From Dehalococcoidia bacterium (lineage in GTDB: Bacteria > Chloroflexota > Dehalococcoidia > Dehalococcoidales > W693), in assembly GCA_011170385.1 (NCBI GenBank), contig DUFE01000064.1:1-8537 (forward strand): a DNA stretch of 8,537 nucleotides, given 5' to 3'. The translations under genes were made by a program, and so were the position numbers. The notes beneath the pieces were generated by a model, which was not told where the DNA came from, made no database searches, and was given only the letters and a program-made list of their open reading frames with translations. Below are positions 1 to 4,416 of the stretch, one piece after another. Every line of letters starts with the position of its first letter. Within the stretch, counting starts at the first letter, position 1.

Positions 1-693
1 GACCGCATACCAACGGAACAGTCCCTGCTTAAACCGCCATCCCATTGCCCCGCATGCAAGAAGAAGCTCGCAGTTGCTGATCTGATACCTATATTCAGCT
101 ATCTATGGCTGCGTGGGCGGTGCCGATACTGCCAAGTGAACATTCCGAGGCGTATATTATGGGTGGAGATTGCTACCGCGGTCGTGTTCGCCTTCCTTTA
201 TTACCACTACGGCTTGAGCGCTGAGCTGTTGGTTGCCGTTTTCTACTTTTCTCTGTTTATTATCCTACTGGTAATCGACCTAGAGTACCATGTACTGCCT
301 AATAAGCTGATCTACCCCGGCGCCATAGCAGCATTGTTGTTCAGCATCTTTCTACCTCATCTGGGGATTGTACCCGGTATCGCCAGTGCCGCTGGCGGGT
401 GCGGCATCGGGTTGGGGATATTCATGTTGATAGCCCTCCTTTCAAGGGGAGGGATGGGTTGGGGGGATGTCAAGATGACTGCGTTTATCGGTATAGTCGT
501 CGGCTACCCGCTGATATTCGTTGCAATACTGCTGGCGGTGGTCTGCGGCGGGCTGATAGCCTGGTTAATGATAGTAACCAGGGTAAAAAGCCGAAAGCAG
601 GGCATACCGTTTGGTCCCTTCCTCGCTATGGCGGCGATGGTAACAGTGCTTTGGGGCGGAGCCATACTGGACTGGTACCTGGGCTTTATGTAG
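1..693 (+). CDS. pilD: Type IV prepilin peptidase (A24 family), 5'-truncated by window edge
   Basis: Frame 1 is open from the first base, so the gene begins upstream; 230 codons are visible and by family length roughly 30-45 N-terminal residues are missing. In window codon numbering, the N-terminal cytoplasmic domain shows two CxxC pairs (C16/C19 and C41/C44), the zinc site of the classical bifunctional peptidase/N-methyltransferase. A run of membrane segments follows. The two catalytic aspartates of the GxGD aspartyl protease type are visible: D93 in a VIDLEYHVLPN context and D156 in GMGWGDVKM. The family is an inner-membrane enzyme that cleaves the leader of type IV prepilins or pseudopilins and, when the cysteines are present, methylates the new N-terminus. 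The GTG at 136 is an internal valine, because homology runs through it. pilD, comC and gspO are equivalent names; no pilin genes are in view to choose between them. Confidence 0.93.
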   Translation, partial: DRIPTEQSLLKPPSHCPACKKKLAVADLIPIFSYLWLRGRCRYCQVNIPRRILWVEIATAVVFAFLYYHYGLSAELLVAVFYFSLFIILLVIDLEYHVLPNKLIYPGAIAALLFSIFLPHLGIVPGIASAAGGCGIGLGIFMLIALLSRGGMGWGDVKMTAFIGIVVGYPLIFVAILLAVVCGGLIAWLMIVTRVKSRKQGIPFGPFLAMAAMVTVLWGGAILDWYLGFM

Positions 694-746
694 TACAGAA
701 ATACCAGCCAAAACGTCGGTCACGATGCCACACTTGACAGGCATAG

Positions 747-752
747 TATAAT
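747..752 (+). promoter_or_regulatory. Candidate -10 box (TATAAT) of the winged-helix gene
   Basis: A perfect TATAAT lies 31 bases upstream of the ATG at 783. No good -35 box sits 16-18 bases before it. A perfect TTGACA at 734-739 is only 7 bases away, too close to pair with it. The promoter assignment is therefore tentative. Confidence 0.35.
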
Positions 753-754
753 AG

Positions 755-810
755 TACTAGATCTATAGTAAGAGGTCTGTAAATGAATCTGGACCGCCGA
801 AGATCTAGTA
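755..810 (+). repeat. 10-bp perfect inverted repeat spanning the RBS and start of the winged-helix gene
   Basis: TACTAGATCT at 755-764 is the exact reverse complement of AGATCTAGTA at 801-810, with 36 bases between that contain the Shine-Dalgarno and ATG. The left arm also overlaps two 8-bp palindromes, TAGTACTA (752-759) and TAGATCTA (758-765). Possible roles are an operator with two half-sites, perhaps for the encoded regulator, or an mRNA stem presenting the RBS in its loop. Function is inferred. Confidence 0.4.
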
Positions 811-1058
811 TTGAGATAATCGCAGATATGCTCCGGCTTGGCGAAGCGGGTAAGACGGAGATGATGTACAGTGTCAATATGAGCTACTTCCAACTACAGA
901 AGTATCTCAACTTCCTGCTTGAAAGGGAGCTTATTGATAAGGTAAAACTGGGCAACCCTTCGGTAACCTACCGCGTTACTGAAAAGGGCTTGAGGCTTTT
1001 AAGAGCCATAGATGCCATACTGGGAACCCTCGAGCTTAGAGGACCCGATGAAATCTAG
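783..1058 (+). CDS. Small winged helix-turn-helix protein (archaeal-type HTH_45-like)
   Basis: The 91-residue protein looks like a single winged-helix DNA-binding domain. It opens with RRRSSIEIIADMLRLG (helix 1), then KTEMMYSVNMSYFQLQKYL (helix-turn-helix region, about residues 29-48), a recognition-helix/linker LLERELIDKV, and a wing ending in TYRVTEKGLRLLRAI. The pattern 'Y..N.SY.QL.KYL.FLLE..LI...... Y..TEKG' is typical of short archaeal-style regulators that also occur in Dehalococcoidia. Shine-Dalgarno AGAGGT at 771-776 sits 6 bases before the ATG and supports this start. No ligand-binding or metal-binding domain is present, so the signal it senses, if any, cannot be read. It stands 89 bases after the prepilin peptidase and 70 bases before a second small regulator-like gene. 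Repeats around its start hint at autoregulation (inference). Confidence 0.82.
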   Translation: MNLDRRRSSIEIIADMLRLGEAGKTEMMYSVNMSYFQLQKYLNFLLERELIDKVKLGNPSVTYRVTEKGLRLLRAIDAILGTLELRGPDEI

Positions 1059-1116
1059 CGCGGTTGGAGAGGAAAAATATTATTTGAATATCTGAGATGA
1101 TGGGAGAAACAGCTAA

Positions 1117-1121
1117 AGGAG
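1117..1121 (+). promoter_or_regulatory. Shine-Dalgarno (AGGAG) fixing a GTG start
   Basis: AGGAG within AAAGGAGAG lies 7 bases before the GTG at 1129 and justifies using the non-ATG start for the next gene. Confidence 0.75.
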
Positions 1122-1128
1122 AGCTTTT

Positions 1129-1557
1129 GTGCCGGAAAAAAGGATGATGATACTGCCAGCGGAGCTGGTAAAGAAAATAAACGATAACCGTGGTGATCTG
1201 TCACAGGCGGAATTTATCAACTTTCTGCTCGAAGATAGGCTCGAAGAGAAGTTTAAAGACAATAAGGAGATAACCAGGGAAGAGTTTGAATCGCTGAAGA
1301 AGGAAATCAAGCAGATTCTGCTACGAGAAGCCGCCGACAAAGAAAGGTATGCCACCAAGGAAGAGCAGCAACTATTCCAGGAAGATACAAAGAAGCTCAT
1401 CAAGAGCTTTCTGGATTTCTCTATCGGCTATGGACTCGAAATGGGCAAGAAGTCTGGCGGTAATGACCTGAAAGAGCTGGTTAAAAAGCTGGATACCTTG
1501 GAAGGGGACTTGCCCGCCGATGAGGAAGGCGGCGAAGTAAAGATTAAATGGAAATAA
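1129..1557 (+). CDS. Hypothetical protein with ribbon-helix-helix-like N-terminus and charged helical tail
   Basis: The 142-residue protein has a GTG start backed by a strong Shine-Dalgarno. Residues about 4-38 match the ribbon-helix-helix layout: a short strand KRMMILP, then helix AELVKKIND, a turn NRGDLSQ, and a second helix AEFINFLLED. This resembles CopG/MetJ-type sequences, in which a strand pairs in a dimer to contact DNA. Residues about 38-80 are very rich in Glu and Lys and are probably a long helix or coiled coil. The rest is hydrophilic, apart from a short segment near FLDFSIGYGLEMG, and ends in an acidic then basic tail. The exact family is not recognised; DNA binding is inferred from pattern only. 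The gene follows the winged-helix gene by 70 bases and is closed by a strong terminator. No partner toxin gene is adjacent, which argues against a simple antitoxin. Confidence 0.7.
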   Translation: MPEKRMMILPAELVKKINDNRGDLSQAEFINFLLEDRLEEKFKDNKEITREEFESLKKEIKQILLREAADKERYATKEEQQLFQEDTKKLIKSFLDFSIGYGLEMGKKSGGNDLKELVKKLDTLEGDLPADEEGGEVKIKWK

Positions 1558-1603
1558 TCCGCTAGACGATAAGCCTTAAAGAGGCATAAACAAACGGGAA
1601 TAC

Positions 1604-1631
1604 AAACCCTCTCTAAAAGAGAGGGTTTTTT
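1604..1631 (+). terminator. Intrinsic (Rho-independent) terminator
   Basis: AAACCCTCTCT (1604-1614) and AGAGAGGGTTT (1618-1628) form an 11-bp perfect stem with a 3-base AAA loop. The T-run extends from 1626 to 1631. It lies 46 bases after the ribbon-helix-helix-like gene and isolates that block from the GH3-like gene downstream. Confidence 0.88.
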
Positions 1632-1648
1632 GTTGACCGTAGCTTTAA

Positions 1649-1663
1649 TAGAACATTGTTCTA
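1649..1663 (+). promoter_or_regulatory. 15-bp perfect palindrome, LexA-like candidate operator
   Basis: TAGAACA-T-TGTTCTA is a 7-1-7 perfect inverted repeat located between the terminator and the GH3-like gene. The core GAAC-N3-GTTC resembles Gram-positive LexA boxes, which use GAAC-N4-GTTC, but the spacing is one base shorter. It sits just upstream of an AT-rich TATATA (1665-1670) that could act as a -10 box, so a bound protein would block transcription. Which regulator binds is unknown. Confidence 0.45.
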
Positions 1664-1664
1664 G

Positions 1665-1670
1665 TATATA
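1665..1670 (+). promoter_or_regulatory. Possible -10 box for the GH3-like gene
   Basis: TATATA lies 75 bases before the ATG at 1745, directly after the palindrome at 1649-1663. The -35 region is poor (CTTTAA at 1643-1648, 16 bases away). A promoter is expected here because of the terminator just upstream, but its exact position is uncertain. Confidence 0.3.
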
Positions 1671-1733
1671 AAACCTTCCCATAGCCAGAAATGCGTGTCA
1701 TAGTTTTGAAAATATACCGTATCGCAAAGATGA

Positions 1734-1738
1734 AGGAG
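1734..1738 (+). promoter_or_regulatory. Shine-Dalgarno (AGGAG) that decides the GH3-like start
   Basis: AGGAG within GAAGGAGAT lies 6 bases before the ATG at 1745. The earlier in-frame ATG at 1691 has no comparable site, so the shorter protein is preferred. Confidence 0.75.
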
Positions 1739-1744
1739 ATTAAA

Positions 1745-3379
1745 ATGAGTGTCGAAGTAGAGCTTTTTCAAAAGGGAAGGTACCAGGAATTATGGCAGAG
1801 ATGCTGCGGATTTATAGACTTGAGCATAGAGGATTTTATGAAGATTCAGAAACGGCTGATGATGGAGCAGATAGAGATGCTCGGCAAGTGCGAGCTGGGA
1901 CGGATGATCATGAACGGCAGCAGACCGGAAAGTATAGAGGAGTTTCGTGAGACGGTACCGTTGACGACATATGAAGATTACGCACCCTATCTTTTAAAAA
2001 GGAGAATGGACGTACTGCCCCGGAAGCCGATACTGTGGCAGTGCACCTCGGGTAAATCCGGCGAGTACTCATTGCGCTGGGCGCCGGTTACAGCACGCCA
2101 GCTGGATGAGATAGAGCAGATAATATTTGCCATGATGTTCTTTTCCAGTTGCACAGAGAAGGGGGTAATCAACCTGCGAAAGAACGACAAGGTTCTTTAC
2201 GGTATGGCACCGCCGCCATACACCACCGGCACCATGACCCGCGTCTTCCCACACGAGTTATTTACCCTGCTGCCGCCGATAGAGGAAGCAGAAGTAATTT
2301 CCTTTGAAGAGCGGATACAAAGGGGATTCGAGATGGCTCTTGACCAGGGGCTGGATATAAATATTGCCTTGTCCAGTATTACCGTAGCCATAGGCGAACG
2401 CTTCAGTAAGCGCGGAGAGGGTAAAACAAGTATAAAATCGTTGTTGAAAAAACCAAGGGCTGCACTGAGGTTGGCAAAGGGGATAGTAAAAAGCAAGCTG
2501 GCTCGCCGACCGATGTTGCCAAGGGACCTGTGGAATCTCAAAGGGTTAATCACCTTCGGTATAGACGGATACGTTTATAAAGAAAAGATAAAGGAGATGT
2601 GGGGACGTTACCCCTTGGACTTTTACGGTTGTACCGAGGCGGTACTTATAGCCGTTCAGACCTGGGATTACCAGGGTTTGACCTTCATTCCCAATCTCAA
2701 CTTCCTGGAGTTCATACCAGAGAAGGAAAGCATCAGATCCCGGCAGGATAAAAACTACCAGCCGACTACTCTGCTCCTTGACGAGCTGAAACCAGGGAAC
2801 TATGAGCTGGTCATATCAAGCTTACATGGAGGACCATTTATTAGATATCGGTTGGGGCACCTAGTCAAAGTGATATCGCTGCGTAATGAAAAGCTCGATA
2901 TAGATATTCCTCAGGTGACCTTCCTCACCCGCGTTGACGACCAGATAGATATAGCAGGCTTTACTAGGCTATCGGAAAAGGTTATCTGGAAGGCTATCGA
3001 AAACACCGGCATATACTACGAAGACTGGATAGTACGCAAGGAGGTTAAGGATAAACCGATTCTGCATCTTTACATTGAGCCGAAAGAAAACGGATACCTG
3101 ACCGCCGAGCATGTTTCCAGCCTCGTCCACGAGGAACTGAAGAAGCTAGATGTTCCGTATGCTGAGCTGGAGTCTTTTACTGACTTGAAACCTATAGAGG
3201 TTACACTGCTGCCGGAGAATGCTTTTAAAGCATATAAAATGAAGCAGAAGGCAGCTGGCGCCGATTTAGTACATCTGAAGCCAGAACATATCAATCCACC
3301 CGACAACGTGATAGATTTTCTGGTTAACAAGGCGAAGAAGATAAAGATAAAAGCCGAGGAAGAAAAGGTTGAAGCTTGA
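1745..3379 (+). CDS. GH3-family (auxin-responsive GH3-like) adenylate-forming enzyme
   Basis: The product is 544 residues from the ATG at 1745, the usual size for bacterial GH3-like proteins. Starting at 1691 would add 18 poorly supported residues. The GH3 family activates a carboxylic acid with ATP to an acyl-AMP and, in plants, transfers it to an amino acid; bacterial substrates are mostly unknown. Visible motifs in family order: phosphate-loop-like CTSGKSGE (residues 100-107), adenine-region YGCTEA (294-299), YELVISS...GGPFIRYRLG (to residue 371), then a C-terminal domain with FLTRVDDQIDIAGFTRLSE, matching the 'GR.d..in..GEKL.E' stretch of GH3 proteins. No membrane segment or signal peptide is evident, so it is probably cytoplasmic. 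The C-terminus is lysine-rich. Oddity: the residue after RYRLG is H372, whereas the family normally has Asp that contacts the AMP ribose. The next gene, 48 bases on, encodes another adenylate-forming type of protein. Confidence 0.85.
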   Translation: MSVEVELFQKGRYQELWQRCCGFIDLSIEDFMKIQKRLMMEQIEMLGKCELGRMIMNGSRPESIEEFRETVPLTTYEDYAPYLLKRRMDVLPRKPILWQCTSGKSGEYSLRWAPVTARQLDEIEQIIFAMMFFSSCTEKGVINLRKNDKVLYGMAPPPYTTGTMTRVFPHELFTLLPPIEEAEVISFEERIQRGFEMALDQGLDINIALSSITVAIGERFSKRGEGKTSIKSLLKKPRAALRLAKGIVKSKLARRPMLPRDLWNLKGLITFGIDGYVYKEKIKEMWGRYPLDFYGCTEAVLIAVQTWDYQGLTFIPNLNFLEFIPEKESIRSRQDKNYQPTTLLLDELKPGNYELVISSLHGGPFIRYRLGHLVKVISLRNEKLDIDIPQVTFLTRVDDQIDIAGFTRLSEKVIWKAIENTGIYYEDWIVRKEVKDKPILHLYIEPKENGYLTAEHVSSLVHEELKKLDVPYAELESFTDLKPIEVTLLPENAFKAYKMKQKAAGADLVHLKPEHINPPDNVIDFLVNKAKKIKIKAEEEKVEA

Positions 3380-3396
3380 TGAAATAACGGTATAAT
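3369..3396 (+). promoter_or_regulatory. Candidate sigma-70-type promoter of the ThiF-like gene
   Basis: TTGAAG (3369-3374), a 16-base spacer, and a perfect TATAAT (3391-3396) overlap the 3' end of the GH3-like gene. Transcription would start near 3403, leaving a leader of about 25 bases before the ATG at 3428. The ThiF-like gene may thus be transcribed both independently and by read-through. Confidence 0.55.
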
Positions 3397-3416
3397 AGCA
3401 TGTTTCGTTTGTAAGT

Positions 3417-3423
3417 AGGTGGT
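3417..3423 (+). promoter_or_regulatory. Shine-Dalgarno (AGGTGGT) that decides the ThiF-like start
   Basis: AGGTGGT ends 4 bases before the ATG at 3428. It overlaps the earlier in-frame GTG codons at 3419 and 3422, which therefore are unlikely to be the start. Confidence 0.65.
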
Positions 3424-3427
3424 GTTA

Positions 3428-4285
3428 ATGATAGAAAGAATTTTATATGAGCCAGATGAAAAGAAGGATTGGGGTTTAGAAATAGATAATCAATATAAGG
3501 CTATCTTTACACGAAACATCGGGCTCTTTACGGAAGAAGAGCAGGCAAAGATTAAGCAGTCCACCGTAGCTATCGCCGGCGTCGGCGGCGTCGGTGGACT
3601 GGCTGCCGAGAGGATGATAAGGTTAGGCGTCGGCAGGTTGAAGATCACCGATAGTGGGGATCTTGAGGATAGTAATCTTAATCGGCAATATGCCGCAAGT
3701 ATGCTGAACCTGGGGAGAAACAAGGCGGAGGTGGTCTATGAGAACATAAAGGATATCAATCCTCATGCTGAGGTAATTCACAGCAATAGCGGTATAAAGT
3801 CGGAGAAGGATGCTATGCTTTTCGTCAGTGATAGTGATATCATAATAGACGTAATGGACTTCGGCCTTTTCCGGGAGTCCATACTTCTACAGAGAGCCGC
3901 CAGAGAGAAGGGTATACACTATCTGTTTTCAACCGCTATTGGTTTCGGAGCGATAACGGTTGTTTTTGACCCGGATGGGATAACCCTTGAGGAATACAAC
4001 AAATTGCCAGTGGATGTAGACGTAAACGACCCTGAAAATCTTTATGTGCCTATGGAGAGAATTGTCCCTATTATTCCAAAATATGTTAAGAATATTACGA
4101 TAGTCGAGGATGTTATCGCCGGCAGAATACCTGTACCGACTACTAGCATCGGCGCTGGATTATCAGCAATACAGGCTGTAAGCGAAGCAATAAATGTAAT
4201 AATCGATAGGGATTTCCCTAAAGCCCCATATTTTACTTATTTCGATCTGGTCGATCGACAGATGGTGGTTGGCTCTATTATATAA
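3428..4285 (+). CDS. ThiF/MoeB/HesA-like (E1-like) adenylyltransferase, cysteine-free
   Basis: The 285-residue protein has a Rossmann fold with nucleotide loop GVGGVGG (51-57), acidic residue D75 at the end of the second strand, and the family signature SNLNRQ (82-87) including R86. K99 (in LGRNKAE) and D144 (in IIIDVMD) fill positions that bind ATP and magnesium in MoeB/ThiF. Near the C-terminus, PTTSIGAGLSAIQAVSEAI matches the usual family helix. Enzymes of this family adenylate the C-terminal carboxylate of a ubiquitin-like protein or peptide. The protein has no cysteine at all, so it lacks both the zinc-binding CxxC pairs and the thioester-forming cysteine of many relatives. This points to adenylation only, as in peptide-modifying MccB-type members, or to another nucleotide-dependent role. 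No ubiquitin-like or small-peptide substrate gene with a GG end is visible nearby. The best start is the ATG at 3428. The true substrate is unknown. Confidence 0.82.
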   Translation: MIERILYEPDEKKDWGLEIDNQYKAIFTRNIGLFTEEEQAKIKQSTVAIAGVGGVGGLAAERMIRLGVGRLKITDSGDLEDSNLNRQYAASMLNLGRNKAEVVYENIKDINPHAEVIHSNSGIKSEKDAMLFVSDSDIIIDVMDFGLFRESILLQRAAREKGIHYLFSTAIGFGAITVVFDPDGITLEEYNKLPVDVDVNDPENLYVPMERIVPIIPKYVKNITIVEDVIAGRIPVPTTSIGAGLSAIQAVSEAINVIIDRDFPKAPYFTYFDLVDRQMVVGSII

Positions 4286-4331
4286 ATATGCCTCTCTTTA
4301 GCCGCTAATCACTCTTGGTATAGCCCTTTTA

Positions 4332-4360
4332 TTGACAAAGCTGAAAGCTATGGCCATAAT
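4332..4360 (+). promoter_or_regulatory. Near-consensus sigma-70-type promoter of the c-di-GMP enzyme gene
   Basis: Perfect TTGACA (4332-4337), a 17-base spacer, and CATAAT (4355-4360) match consensus at 11 of 12 positions. The start of transcription would fall near 4367, giving a leader of about 50 bases. Near-direct repeats TGAAAGCTAT (4342-4351) and TGAAGCTAT (4365-4373) flank the -10 box and could be regulator half-sites. A weaker second promoter, TTGAAG (4364-4369), 16 bases, TTATAG (4386-4391), is also possible. Confidence 0.65.
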
Positions 4361-4403
4361 TAGTTGAAGCTATCACGCGATTAGCTTATAGGGTGATTAT
4401 AAA

Positions 4404-4410
4404 AGGTGGT
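4404..4410 (+). promoter_or_regulatory. Shine-Dalgarno (AGGTGGT) supporting a TTG start
   Basis: AGGTGGT lies 6 bases before TTG at 4417, the same core used by the ThiF-like gene. The first residues MNPW followed directly by a membrane segment fit this start, and no ATG or GTG is better placed. Confidence 0.65.
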
Positions 4411-4416
4411 TGAAAA

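Noticed and set aside
136..138. GTG as the start of the prepilin peptidase
   Set aside because: The same frame is open back to base 1 and carries the CxxC...CxxC domain typical of the family, so this codon is an internal valine.
399..737. Plus-strand open frame overlapping the end of the prepilin peptidase
   Set aside because: It is out of frame with the conserved GxGD-containing gene and has no recognisable protein pattern.
734..752. TTGACA followed by TATAAT as a full promoter
   Set aside because: Both boxes are perfect but only 7 bases apart, which a sigma-70 enzyme cannot use together.
1558..1603. Possible riboswitch or small RNA between the second regulator gene and the terminator
   Set aside because: Only a tiny GCCT/AGGC pairing is visible and no known riboswitch core could be recognised; the stretch is a short 3' untranslated region.
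1691..1744. Upstream in-frame ATG as the start of the GH3-like gene
   Set aside because: No Shine-Dalgarno precedes 1691, while AGGAG at 1734-1738 is perfectly spaced for the ATG at 1745.
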